Assembly: GCF_000266945.1 (NCBI RefSeq)
Contig: NC_018025.1
Coordinates: 372,001-436,000 of the forward strand
Source of the DNA: Desulfomonile tiedjei DSM 6799
GTDB lineage: Bacteria; Desulfobacterota; Desulfomonilia; Desulfomonilales; Desulfomonilaceae
Direction of reading: 5' to 3'
DNA: 64,000 nucleotides
Below, piece after piece: positions 36,560 to 44,778 of the stretch. The stretch's first letter is position 1. Each line of letters opens with the position of its first letter. Below the pieces are notes generated by a model that was not told the DNA's origin, ran no database searches, and saw only the letters and a program-made list of their open reading frames with translations. A program made the translations under genes and the position numbers.

Positions 36560-37171
36560 TTATGCTCCGAACCGGGTTTTTCCTTTTAAATTAGGGACCC
36601 GTCCTTCCAGGAGTTCACCTAACACGAAATGGATTGCATCAGTCGGAGGTGGACATCCGGGTAAGAACAAATCAACGTTCACGATTTCGTGTACCGGCCG
36701 TGCTTTTTTCAAGAGTCGCGGCAGCCCGACATGTGGAATCTGCGGATTCAATGTGGCATTTTCCAAGTAAGCACGTTTGAACACTTCTTCAACCTTGTAC
36801 TGATTGCGCATCGCAGGGACATTGGCGGTCACTGCACAATCTCCGAAGGAAACGAGCAGCTTTGTGGCGAGTCTGATTGCATGGACTTTTTCCTCATCCT
36901 CATCACTACTCACTGCTCCTTCAATCAGAGTGAGGTCTACCGCTCCAGGAAACTTCTTGGCGTCAACGATGGGGCTGTAGACGATATCCACCAGTTCCGC
37001 AATCGCTACAATCTGTTGATCGATGTCCAGAAAAGACATGTGACATCCGGAGCATCCGTCCAGCCACACGGTGGCTACCCTTACTTTGCCCGATTCATTG
37101 GTCGCGGCTGTTTCCTGAGGCCTACCATTGTGGCCGTTTGTGAAATGACCGTTGGGCTTGATTTCTGTCAT
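36560..37171 (-). CDS. hoxY: NiFe hydrogenase small subunit HoxY
   Basis: A 203-residue short-type small subunit carrying one proximal 4Fe-4S cluster. Ligands come from [22 protein letters not shown] and [11 protein letters not shown]. There is no signal peptide or distal cluster domain, as expected for cytoplasmic Hox. The N-terminal 25 residues are hydrophilic and variable. The start overlaps the hoxU stop as ATGA, suggesting coupling. It forms the hydrogenase dimer with HoxH. Confidence 0.95.
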   Translation of the reverse strand: MTEIKPNGHFTNGHNGRPQETAATNESGKVRVATVWLDGCSGCHMSFLDIDQQIVAIAELVDIVYSPIVDAKKFPGAVDLTLIEGAVSSDEDEEKVHAIRLATKLLVSFGDCAVTANVPAMRNQYKVEEVFKRAYLENATLNPQIPHVGLPRLLKKARPVHEIVNVDLFLPGCPPPTDAIHFVLGELLEGRVPNLKGKTRFGA

Positions 37172-37932
37172 TTCTGTCCCTCCTTCCGCATGAGTTGCAG
37201 ATAGGGCAGGAACTGTCTTCGTTTAATCATTTCCGCAACGGACTTGCCCTTTTCCGACAAAGCCCCCGTGGGGCACACCTGTATGCATTTTCCGCAACCA
37301 GTGCACGTTTCCGATTCACCCCAGGGCTGGTTGAGATCGGTGATTACTCGTGCGGTGATTCCGCGTCCCGTCAAATCCCAGGCATGAGCGCCTTCGACCT
37401 CATCGCAGACGCGAATGCAGCGTGCACACAGTACACATCGATTATGGTCGACGGAGAAACGTTCGTGAGTAGCGTCAATGTTGTGTCGAGGATAAAGATA
37501 GTTAAAGTGGACGTGAGTCATCCCTAATTCCACTGAAAGGTTTTGAAGCTCGCAATGGCCGTTGGAAACACATACGGAACACACATGGTTTCGCTCGGTG
37601 AACAGAAGTTCAAGAATTTTTCTGCGATACGAAACCACTCGATCGGAGTTTGTTACGATTTCCATATCCTGTCTCACGAGAGTGACACAGGACGGCATCA
37701 ACCTGGGAGAGCCCTTTACTTCCACTATACAGAGTCTGCATGCGCCGCGTTCGGTAAGGCCGTCCAGGTGACACAATGTTGGAATATTGATTCCATTCTG
37801 CCGGGCGACGGACAATATGGTTTCATCCTCACGAGCCGTTACGTCTTTGTCATCGATCTTGAGCATCAACAAGCGCGTGGGGTTCACGTCCGTGCGCGAG
37901 GTCTTACCAGGCAAAAAAGGTTTCTCCGTCAT
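37168..37932 (-). CDS. hoxU: NAD-linked hydrogenase diaphorase subunit HoxU
   Basis: A 254-residue electron-transfer subunit related to the N-terminal part of NuoG. It carries a plant-type 2Fe-2S site ([18 protein letters not shown] with a later Cys), an N3-like site with ligands around [15 protein letters not shown], and two 4Fe-4S motifs, [12 protein letters not shown] and [12 protein letters not shown]. It links HoxF and HoxY electronically. The start at 37932 overlaps the hoxF stop as ATGA; 16 more residues upstream are possible but lie in hoxF. The length is normal. Confidence 0.95.
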   Translation of the reverse strand: MTEKPFLPGKTSRTDVNPTRLLMLKIDDKDVTAREDETILSVARQNGINIPTLCHLDGLTERGACRLCIVEVKGSPRLMPSCVTLVRQDMEIVTNSDRVVSYRRKILELLFTERNHVCSVCVSNGHCELQNLSVELGMTHVHFNYLYPRHNIDATHERFSVDHNRCVLCARCIRVCDEVEGAHAWDLTGRGITARVITDLNQPWGESETCTGCGKCIQVCPTGALSEKGKSVAEMIKRRQFLPYLQLMRKEGQK

Positions 37933-39584
37933 CTTGCCGCCTCCTTGATATCCGCGATATGGCAAGCTCCAGCCGGGCATATCTTGTCGTGAATATGCGC
38001 CGTATACTCATCCCGGAAGTAACGCAGCGTGCTCATGACCGGGTTGGGGGCGGTTTGGCCCAGTCCGCACAAACTGGTACTCTTAACAAGATCGGCAAGT
38101 TCTTCTAATGCCGGGATATCGGCTGCGCAGCCTGCACCGCTTGAGATTTTGGTCAGAAGGTTATGGATTTGAGTGGTGCCGACCCTGCAAGGGATACACT
38201 TGCCACATGATTCACTCATACAGAATTCCATGAAGAATTTGGCGACGTCTACCATGCAGGAGGTCTCGTCCATAATGATGAGGCCGCCGGAACCCATGAT
38301 TGAACCTGCTTGAGCTAAGGACTCATAATCGACTGGCATGTCGAGGAATTGTTCCGGAATACAGCCTCCGGATGGTCCACCTGTCTGAACTGCTTTGAAT
38401 CGCCGGTTTTCAGGGATGCCACCGCCGATTTCAAATACAATGTCTCGCAGAGGAGTTCCCATAGGTATTTCGATCAGACCGGTATTATTGACCCTCCCGG
38501 CCAAAGCGAAAACCTTTGTTCCTTTGCTCTTTTCCGTACCGATATCGGAAAACCACTGTCCTCCGTTTCGAACGATTGGAGGAATGTTTGCAAATGTTTC
38601 GACGTTGTTAATGAGTGTAGGATAACCCCATAAACCCATTTCCGCGGGGAAGGGAGGTCGCGGACGAGGTGTCCCTCGCCGGCCTTCGATGGAGCTTATG
38701 AGTGCAGTTTCTTCTCCACACACGAATGCTCCTGCCCCCAGCCTGATTTTGATGTCAAATTCGAAAGTCGTGTTAAAGATGTTCTTTCCGATGACACCGA
38801 GTCTTTCCGCCTGGGCTATGGCTGTGCGCAATCTCTTGACTGCAAGCGGGTACTCGGCTCGTACATAGATAAAGCCATGACTCGCTCCGACAGCGCTGGC
38901 GGCAATTGCCATGCCTTCAATCACACGGTGAGGATCGCTTTCAAGAACGCTTCGATCCATGAACGCTCCCGGATCGCCTTCATCAGCGTTGCACACGATG
39001 AATTTCGTCCGGTTCATTGCTTTTGAAACGGCTGTCCACTTCAGTCCTGTGGGGAAGCCTGCACCACCACGACCGCGCAATCCGCTGGTGGTTATCTCCT
39101 GAATAACTTCCGAAGGGGTCATTGCTCTCAAAGCGGTATAAAGCGCTTCATATCCCCCTTCAGCAATGTAGTCTTCGATGCTTTCAGGGTCTACTTTTCC
39201 GCAGTTTTCCAGGACAATCTTCCGCTGTCGCTTGAAAAAGGGAAGTTGATCGGATAGGGCAAGACGACTGACCGGTGAACCTCCCAGTGAATCCAGAATG
39301 TCCGATACGTCAGATACGGAAACTGCCTGGTAATAGACCCCATCAGGCTCCAGATAGATGAGCGGACCTGCTGCGCATAATCCGAGGCATCCCACTCCCT
39401 TTACCTTGATCCAGTTTTCCAGACCCCTCCTGTTCACTTCTTTTTCGAGACTATCCTTGACCAGACCGGATTGGCAGGAGAGACATCCGGCAGCGACGCA
39501 CACGTTTATCTTGTGCCTTATCCCCTCCTGCATATCCCTTTCAATTTTTGCGATTTGTTGGAGGTCTTCAAACGTCAGTGTCAT
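37929..39584 (-). CDS. hoxF: NAD-linked hydrogenase diaphorase subunit HoxF
   Basis: A 551-residue NAD(H)-binding flavoprotein of the NuoF type with an extra N-terminal thioredoxin-like 2Fe-2S domain (CVAAGCLSC and [12 protein letters not shown]). The FMN-site motif [16 protein letters not shown], the [17 protein letters not shown] motif, and the 4Fe-4S ligands [10 protein letters not shown] and [11 protein letters not shown] are all present. It is where electrons pass between the hydrogenase and NAD. It overlaps hoxE by 17 bp. The ATG at 39584 is preferred because 12 upstream residues are unlike the family. Confidence 0.95.
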   Translation of the reverse strand: MTLTFEDLQQIAKIERDMQEGIRHKINVCVAAGCLSCQSGLVKDSLEKEVNRRGLENWIKVKGVGCLGLCAAGPLIYLEPDGVYYQAVSVSDVSDILDSLGGSPVSRLALSDQLPFFKRQRKIVLENCGKVDPESIEDYIAEGGYEALYTALRAMTPSEVIQEITTSGLRGRGGAGFPTGLKWTAVSKAMNRTKFIVCNADEGDPGAFMDRSVLESDPHRVIEGMAIAASAVGASHGFIYVRAEYPLAVKRLRTAIAQAERLGVIGKNIFNTTFEFDIKIRLGAGAFVCGEETALISSIEGRRGTPRPRPPFPAEMGLWGYPTLINNVETFANIPPIVRNGGQWFSDIGTEKSKGTKVFALAGRVNNTGLIEIPMGTPLRDIVFEIGGGIPENRRFKAVQTGGPSGGCIPEQFLDMPVDYESLAQAGSIMGSGGLIIMDETSCMVDVAKFFMEFCMSESCGKCIPCRVGTTQIHNLLTKISSGAGCAADIPALEELADLVKSTSLCGLGQTAPNPVMSTLRYFRDEYTAHIHDKICPAGACHIADIKEAAR

Positions 39585-40080
39585 GGTTCGTCCACCTCCG
39601 AATCCTGTCCAGTACTTCATGAGAGGCCATACGGCCTTTCACTTCACCATCGAACACCACCGCAGGCGCGAGACCGCACGATCCGAGACATCTTGCGGTG
39701 ACGAGCGATATTTTTCCGTCAGGGGTAGTCTCTCCAGGTGCTATACCGTACTCATCTCCGATGCTGTTGAGTATGGCAGCAGCGCCGCCGATATAACATG
39801 CCGTCCCCTTACAAACCACGCAGGTATGTTCGCCGGGCGGTTTCATAGTAAAATAATGGTAGAACGTTGCGACTCCATACACTTGACTGAGGGGTACATG
39901 GAGCGCACCTGCCACGTACTTCAGAGCTTCGAGATCGAGGAATCCGAAATGCTCCTGAACTGCGTGGAGCGTCTCAATAAGCGCATGAGGAGCGTGTCCG
40001 TGAACACGCATTGTCCTGTTTACGAATCGCCATCTGCTGTCCTGAGCCTCTTTTGTTTTTGCTCCCTGTTTGGCCTCCAT
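39568..40080 (-). CDS. hoxE: NAD-linked hydrogenase subunit HoxE
   Basis: A 170-residue NuoE-like thioredoxin-fold protein with a 2Fe-2S cluster bound by CVVCKGTAC and CLGSC. AGGAGG lies five bases before the ATG at 40080, so the long upstream frame is not used. FGFLDLEALKYVAGALHVP and VYGVATFYHYF match the NuoE family. First gene of the operon; a sigma-54 promoter candidate is about 130 bases upstream of it. Confidence 0.93.
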   Translation of the reverse strand: MEAKQGAKTKEAQDSRWRFVNRTMRVHGHAPHALIETLHAVQEHFGFLDLEALKYVAGALHVPLSQVYGVATFYHYFTMKPPGEHTCVVCKGTACYIGGAAAILNSIGDEYGIAPGETTPDGKISLVTARCLGSCGLAPAVVFDGEVKGRMASHEVLDRIRRWTNHDTDV

Positions 40081-40581
40081 TGCGGCCTCCTGTTTCTGAG
40101 GTTGACACGGACGATTTTGGGCTTTCTTTCGTCTTCTTCGAAGAAACGTTACGACAAAAAAAGATGGAACCTGAGGGTCGCAGGTCCGCACTTGTGCGCA
40201 TGCATCCCGCCAAAAAATAGAGCAATTCCTATGCCACCCGGCGGATTCCAAACCCCATTGTAAATATTTGATTATTAACTAGTTTCGGTTAGCGGTCTGC
40301 GAATTCCCGATTCAGGACCGACAGGAGGTGTTCGATCTGCTGACATGCCGTATTTATCGGCATCAGATGCGTCATTTTCCAAGAATGGCGGAACATATGG
40401 GGGCGATGAGGGAAGAAGCATCGCAGGTGAAACATTACGAGATCGCGGGAGAATCAAACCAGGACTTAGAGACGTCACTGCAACAATCACAACCAGCAGA
40501 CTATGAACGCTGCCCTCCTTGGAATCAGACGCTCCAATCTAAATATTGCCTGCGTGATTTCACAAAGACTCGTTGCTTCAT
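40081..40581. other. Upstream region of the hox operon
   Basis: This 501-bp stretch separates hoxE from the candidate selenoprotein, both on the minus strand. It holds the sigma-54 site below. A minus-strand frame around 40275-40490, with a hydrophobic start region (LLVVIVAVTSLSPGL), lacks a well-placed start and is not called. Confidence 0.4.
40221..40236 (-). promoter_or_regulatory. Sigma-54 (-24/-12) promoter for hoxE
   Basis: On the minus strand TGGCATAGGAATTGCT fits the sigma-54 consensus TGGCAC-N5-TTGCW with one difference (T for C) and the exact ten-base distance between GG and GC. Transcription would begin near 40210, about 130 bases before hoxE. It implies activation by a bacterial enhancer-binding protein; a PilR-type one is encoded at 44779-46170, but no link is shown. 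Confidence 0.6.
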
Positions 40582-40923
40582 TCACCGCGAGGCCGAGAGC
40601 AATGCTGTTCGTATCATGTTCTCGGGAGGCACCCCCGACGCCTCATACCTGCGTCAAGTGAATCCAAATGCAGTGCTTTCACGGGCTGAAGGCTCAATGT
40701 CTAATCCATTGATTTGAACTGTGGGACTTCCTAAGAAACGCAGTTTCTCCGCTTGTTCCAGCGTAGTGACCAGAATCGTTTCGATCTTAATCGAAAGATT
40801 AAGAATTCTAGCAATATCTGTAACTAACTGGACCGTTGGACGGGTGTTCACACATCCTTCTGAACCGAGTATCCTGACATGAATGGATTCAGGACTGACT
40901 TCAGATCGCAGTAAGTCAGCCAT
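40582..40923 (-). CDS. Thioredoxin-fold protein with in-frame UGA: candidate selenoprotein (113 aa)
   Basis: The frame starts at 40923 (AAAGG upstream) and runs 89 codons to TGA at 40654-40656. It then continues for 23 codons, RRYEASGVPPENMIRTALL, to a TGA at 40582. The protein has Cys24 in GSEGCVNTRPTVQ and the cis-Pro loop in RFLGSPTVQINGLDIEP. As I recall the family (small thioredoxin-like proteins sometimes labelled alkylmercury-lyase-like), the UGA position is a conserved Cys followed by RxY and GVPP, which is what is read here. Fifteen bases after the UGA, 40638-40622 on the minus strand can form UCGGG...CCCGA with loop GGUGCCU, SECIS-like in position. A recent nonsense mutation of Cys is the alternative. 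Divergent from a sensor kinase; upstream of hoxE. Confidence 0.6.
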
Positions 40924-41229
40924 TTTTGTTACCTTTCTGCTTTTCTGTCTGATTCCATGCAGGTTGGATGAATTCTGGCTCCTACCAGCATATCGGCGAT
41001 ATCCTTCATACATCTTGCCAAGAACCAGAGCGGATTATATCATAATTCAACCGTGTCCGTTCTCTCTTATCCATCCCCCTGAAGAAAAACGTCTATCAAA
41101 GATTATACTATCTTAATGACATGAGTCATATGACAGGCACACGGAGAGGAGTTATGAAATTGAACTCTCGCAATTTCCAAAGATTATGTAATTTGGTATA
41201 ATTAACGAAAAACCGCCGGAACGGCCATT
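40924..41229. other. Divergent promoter region
   Basis: This 306-bp space lies between the minus-strand candidate selenoprotein gene and the plus-strand sensor kinase, so it must carry promoters for both. I see no repeat or clear regulatory palindrome. Confidence 0.4.
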
Positions 41230-42894
41230 ATGCTCCCGAGATTCAATACCCTGGGTTATACGAGGATATCGTTCAAATTCCTGGTGATCACTTCCGTAAT
41301 TACTGCGATCACGTTCGGACTTCTCCTCTTCTGGTTTTCCTGTCGGCAGGAAGAGCACATTATGGAGCAGGTTCGGAAGCAAGCAGCGATACTCCATAAA
41401 CAAATAGTGCTTACGAGACAGTGGGTTGCGGAGCACGGGTCCCTTTTGCTTCCCAAATCGGCGGAAATAAGGCCGAATCCGTTTCTTCCGGACCCTGAAG
41501 TGCTCGGTTCCGACGGGGTGACGTACGTCCGGATTAGTCCTTCAATTCTTACCAAAAGCCTATCCGAAAAAGCCATGAAGAACGACCTCTATTCTTTCAA
41601 GATCACAAACACGGACCAGATGAATCCTTCAAACAAGCCGGATGATTTTGAGACGGAAGCGCTCAACATCTTTCGGACCTCTGCAAATGAGGGCATCTTC
41701 AGAATAGAAGAAAACAAAGGGAAGACTGTCTTCCGCTATGTGGCCCCACTTAAAACAAACGAGCAATGTCTTCAGTGTCATATGGCCCAAGGATACAAAG
41801 CAGGCGATGTTGGTGGATGTCTGAGCATTTACATTCCCATGGACGAAGCCCGGGCTGTAATAGATCGGAACCGGTTGATTCTCTTGACAGGCGGCATGGG
41901 ATTTGCCGGTTTTCTCGTAGTTCTTCTGTTTGTTCCCGCGAGAGCACTCTTCTTCAAGCCCATAGGACAAATCAGAACAGCCATGAGCAGACTTACCTCG
42001 GAGAAGGAATCCCTTGAAAACACGCTCAATCGGGGAGACGAGTTAAAAGAGATTACCGAATTCTGTTATCTGCTCGACAAGAAATTGAAAGATCATCATG
42101 AAGAATTGGAGCGGAACATAGCAGAAGCTACCCGGGATCTGTCGGAAACCAACCAAAACCTTGCAGACGCAAACAGAGAGCTGGAAAGACTGAACAGGGC
42201 TAAATCCGACTTCTTTTCCGATATTTCGCATGAGTTGCGAACACCGCTTACCAGCATAAAGGGAGCCACTGATATTCTCCTGAGAAAGTCCTCATGTGAA
42301 AGCCCCGAGTATCTGGATATCATCAAGAGAAACACCGATCATCTGATCAAAATTGTCGCTGATTTTCTGGAATATTCCAGAATAGAAGCAGGGGAACTGG
42401 AGCTCGAAATATCTGAAGCTTCGTTGAAAGAGGTTGCTGAAGATGCCATCATTTCACAGAAAGCTTCGGCTCAGAAACGTTCGGTAAATCTGGTGTTGAT
42501 TTCTCCTGAAGATAGAATCTTTACATTCGATACAAAATCTCTATACCAGGTGATGAGCAATCTCCTTTCCAATGCAATCAAGTTCTCCCCACCGAACGGA
42601 ACGGTCACCGTGGAAATCGTTTTTTCCTCTACGGGCACCGAAGTGTCGGTAAAGGATGAAGGACCTGGTATAGAACGCGCGTATCACGAGACTATTTTTA
42701 GGAAGTTCTATCAAATAAAAGATCAAAACCGAGTTCGTTTGAACCAGGGCTCTTCCGGCATAGGACTTGCTATCTGCAAAGGACTGGTGGAGGCTCATGA
42801 TGGCAGGATTTGGGTACATAGCCGTCCCGGCCGTGGAAGTTGCTTTTCCTTTTTCATTCCCTATCGTGTGAAGGGTCGCGAGGAGCGGAAATGA
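41230..42894 (+). CDS. Membrane sensor histidine kinase with c-type-heme (DUF3365/Tll0287-like) sensor domain
   Basis: A 554-residue kinase. Two membrane helices (about 17-37 and 216-236) flank a periplasmic domain with a covalent-heme motif, CLQCH (Cys180, Cys183, His184), typical of the DUF3365 heme sensor family. A HAMP-like linker and coiled coil (300-325) lead to a HisKA dimerisation domain with His334 in DISHELRTPL and an ATPase domain with VMSNLLSNAIKF and SSGIGLAICKGLVEAHDG. Its likely signal is redox state, oxygen or NO. The partner regulator overlaps its stop (ATGA). No anomalies are seen. Confidence 0.93.
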   Translation: MLPRFNTLGYTRISFKFLVITSVITAITFGLLLFWFSCRQEEHIMEQVRKQAAILHKQIVLTRQWVAEHGSLLLPKSAEIRPNPFLPDPEVLGSDGVTYVRISPSILTKSLSEKAMKNDLYSFKITNTDQMNPSNKPDDFETEALNIFRTSANEGIFRIEENKGKTVFRYVAPLKTNEQCLQCHMAQGYKAGDVGGCLSIYIPMDEARAVIDRNRLILLTGGMGFAGFLVVLLFVPARALFFKPIGQIRTAMSRLTSEKESLENTLNRGDELKEITEFCYLLDKKLKDHHEELERNIAEATRDLSETNQNLADANRELERLNRAKSDFFSDISHELRTPLTSIKGATDILLRKSSCESPEYLDIIKRNTDHLIKIVADFLEYSRIEAGELELEISEASLKEVAEDAIISQKASAQKRSVNLVLISPEDRIFTFDTKSLYQVMSNLLSNAIKFSPPNGTVTVEIVFSSTGTEVSVKDEGPGIERAYHETIFRKFYQIKDQNRVRLNQGSSGIGLAICKGLVEAHDGRIWVHSRPGRGSCFSFFIPYRVKGREERK

Positions 42895-43568
42895 GCACCA
42901 TACTTCTCGTAGATGACGACCCGGACATTCTCAGGATATTAAAAGACAATCTGGAATTCGACAATTACAGAGTATTGCTGGCAACCAACGGCAAGGAAGC
43001 ATTGGATTTATTCGATACAAGTCGAGTGAATCTGGTAATCCTGGATTTGTCACTGCCGGATATCGATGGTATTCAGGTCTGCAGGCGCATGCGAGACATG
43101 TCCTCGATTCCGATTATTATGCTTACAGCTCGGGACAGGGTCCCTGATAAGGTGCTCGGCCTGGACAGCGGTGCTGACGACTATGTTTCCAAACCTTTCG
43201 ATTATCTGGAGCTTGCCGCCCGTATTAAAGCATGCTTGAGAAGATCGGGATTGATCGAAGACCCTCTCGTGATCGAAATTGCCGATTTAAAAATTGACAC
43301 CGGGCAGAATGCGGTCTGGAAAAACGGCGCACGGGTTCCGCTCACGCAACGTGAATACGCACTGCTTGTGCTTCTCGTCAAGAATTCCGGCAGAGCCTTG
43401 AGCCGTTCGGTCATAAAAGAGAGTATCTGGGCAGATCGGGAGCTTTATCGAGACAGCCGAACCATTGACGTGCACGTCCAGCATCTCAGAGCCAAAATAG
43501 AAGACGATCCCACTGATCCAAAACATATCGTCACTATTCCCGGGACAGGGTATATTTTTTACGAGTGA
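42891..43568 (+). CDS. OmpR-family response regulator
   Basis: A 225-residue two-domain regulator. The receiver has Asp residues in LLVDDDPD, phosphoacceptor Asp in LVILDLSLPDIDG and the switch residues in MLTARDR and SKPFDYLEL. The C-terminal winged helix (about 130-225) has LTQREYALLVLLVKNSGRALSR and RTIDVHVQHLRAKIEDDP. It should bind DNA when phosphorylated by the heme-sensor kinase. The start at 42891 overlaps the kinase stop. Its own stop TGA (43566-43568) is directly followed by an R1 element, and so coincides with the element's TNA flank. Confidence 0.95.
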   Translation: MSTILLVDDDPDILRILKDNLEFDNYRVLLATNGKEALDLFDTSRVNLVILDLSLPDIDGIQVCRRMRDMSSIPIIMLTARDRVPDKVLGLDSGADDYVSKPFDYLELAARIKACLRRSGLIEDPLVIEIADLKIDTGQNAVWKNGARVPLTQREYALLVLLVKNSGRALSRSVIKESIWADRELYRDSRTIDVHVQHLRAKIEDDPTDPKHIVTIPGTGYIFYE

Positions 43569-43787
43569 TACCGATTGGCTTTTCTTCTCATCATAATCCG
43601 GGAGGCTGAAGGTATCCTTCGCTCCGGACGACGCAAAGCCGTCTGGTCACTCCGCTCATACCGATTTGCTTTCAAAGTTAGACGAAAAATCCCCTCTTAC
43701 CCCCCTTTATTAAAGGGGGGAATGGGGGGGATTTTGAACGCAAATTGGTATCAGGACGCCCCAGCCTTCGCTATGTTATGTGCATCC
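43569..43787. mobile_element. R1 element copy 2, truncated on the right and interrupted by an R2 element
   Basis: It begins with TACCGATTGGC at 43569, immediately after the regulator's stop. It matches copies 1 and 3 through CACTCCGCTCA, is then split by the R2 element at 43659-43750, and resumes at CAGGACGCC...TATGTTATGTGCAT, after which its right inverted end is lost. The space 43788-43853 is too short to say more. Confidence 0.75.
43659..43750. mobile_element. R2 MITE-like element nested in R1 (92 bp)
   Basis: Inverted ends TACCGATTTGC (43659-43669) and GCAAATTGGTA (43740-43750) match at 10 of 11 positions. The core is a G/C hairpin, CCCCCCTTTATTAAAGGGGGG. It is flanked by TCA at 43656-43658 and 43751-43753; the uninterrupted R1 copy 3 has a single CTCAGGAC at that point, so the insertion and duplication can be read directly. 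Confidence 0.85.
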
Positions 43788-43853
43788 TCTTGAGGAGGAG
43801 CCGAGGAATCCCGCTGGAAGACGGGATTAGAGGAAGTTGTTCCCCGATCTTCC

Positions 43854-44645
43854 TTATCCTACGACATGGTCTCGTATCTCTATAATTTCGGATGCTGCGC
43901 GGACCTTGTCGGGTGCTCCAAAAATAGCAGAGCCCACGATTGCCGCAGATCTGGGCCCCACTATTTGAGCCCAGTTCCTGAATTGCTCTTCAAGGTTTCG
44001 CCCTTGCCGATCTTGACGTCCGAAACCGGGACACCATATAGGTTTGCGGGTTATTGTCCGATATCGCTGGAGATCGAGCGGCCTGGTAGCCGGCCCTATG
44101 TACCCGTCTGCCTGCAAAGCCTCCCCGAGAAGCAGGATTCCTTCCGTAACGTCAGTGCACTCCGATTCCTGCGGTATATACGTTTCTACGTCGACTTTTA
44201 CTGCTGCATAGACAAGGTCCGACTTCTGAAGAGGTCTCGAGAAGAAAAGTGCAGCTCCCGCATGACTCATGAGAGGCAGAAGCAAGACGCGGATTCCCGC
44301 GTGGTGAGCAACATCAACCGCTTCAGCTATTGAAACCGGCCCGGGGAAACCGTGCACGGTTACGTGAGTGGCTCCCGTATCGCGGATGGACTCGATGATT
44401 TTGGCGTTTGTTCCTTGCCAGGAATCATTCCCCTTGAACCCGATATCGGCGATTTTGATATCGACAAGCAGAGGTCGGTCCTCGATAAGATCTTTCACTT
44501 TTTTCAGAATGTCGGTACCAGCTTGAAACAAAGTTGCTACGCCTATCTTCACCCCATCCACAATCCGCCCCACTTGTGCGGTGACAGAGAGCACCTCTTC
44601 CGGGGTGGGAAGATCTGCGGCAAGAATTACTGCATAATCCTTCAT
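43854..44645 (-). CDS. pyrF: Orotidine 5'-phosphate decarboxylase family protein
   Basis: A 263-residue TIM-barrel of the OMPDC suprafamily, which makes UMP in pyrimidine synthesis. The catalytic D-x-K-x-x-D motif is VDIKIADIGFKGND (Asp62, Lys64, Asp67). THVTVHGFPGP and the phosphate-loop stretch WCPGFGRQDRQG fit the family. It is longer than typical bacterial PyrF (about 230) and its C-terminal region is closer to the archaeal-type branch, so a related OMPDC-like role cannot be excluded. No other pyr gene is adjacent. An R3-type hairpin lies between its start and the upstream pilR gene. Confidence 0.8.
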   Translation of the reverse strand: MKDYAVILAADLPTPEEVLSVTAQVGRIVDGVKIGVATLFQAGTDILKKVKDLIEDRPLLVDIKIADIGFKGNDSWQGTNAKIIESIRDTGATHVTVHGFPGPVSIAEAVDVAHHAGIRVLLLPLMSHAGAALFFSRPLQKSDLVYAAVKVDVETYIPQESECTDVTEGILLLGEALQADGYIGPATRPLDLQRYRTITRKPIWCPGFGRQDRQGRNLEEQFRNWAQIVGPRSAAIVGSAIFGAPDKVRAASEIIEIRDHVVG

Positions 44646-44695
44646 GGTGTTTCATTCCTTGCGAAAAGAAGATCGGGCAGCCAGCGTGGACTTAT

Positions 44696-44769
44696 GCAAT
44701 CAAAGAAGGAAAATTCGGGGAAACCCTTCTTGTAAGAAGTGTTTCCCCGAATCTTACTTCTTTGATTGC
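44696..44769. repeat. R3-related palindrome (copy C)
   Basis: Perfect outer arms GCAATCAAAGAAG (44696-44708) and CTTCTTTGATTGC (44757-44769) enclose ATTCGGGGAAAC...GTTTCCCCGAAT (44713-44752). The inner hairpin is the reverse complement of hairpin 3 of the larger R3 copies. It lies between pilR and pyrF on the same strand and could terminate pilSR transcription. Confidence 0.75.
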
Positions 44770-44778
44770 GAATCGGTC

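Noticed and set aside
40275-40490. Minus-strand frame with hydrophobic start between the UGA gene and hoxE
   Set aside because: GTG start has its AAGGAGG about 20 bases too far upstream, and the C-terminal part is low in secondary-structure signal; kept as non-coding.
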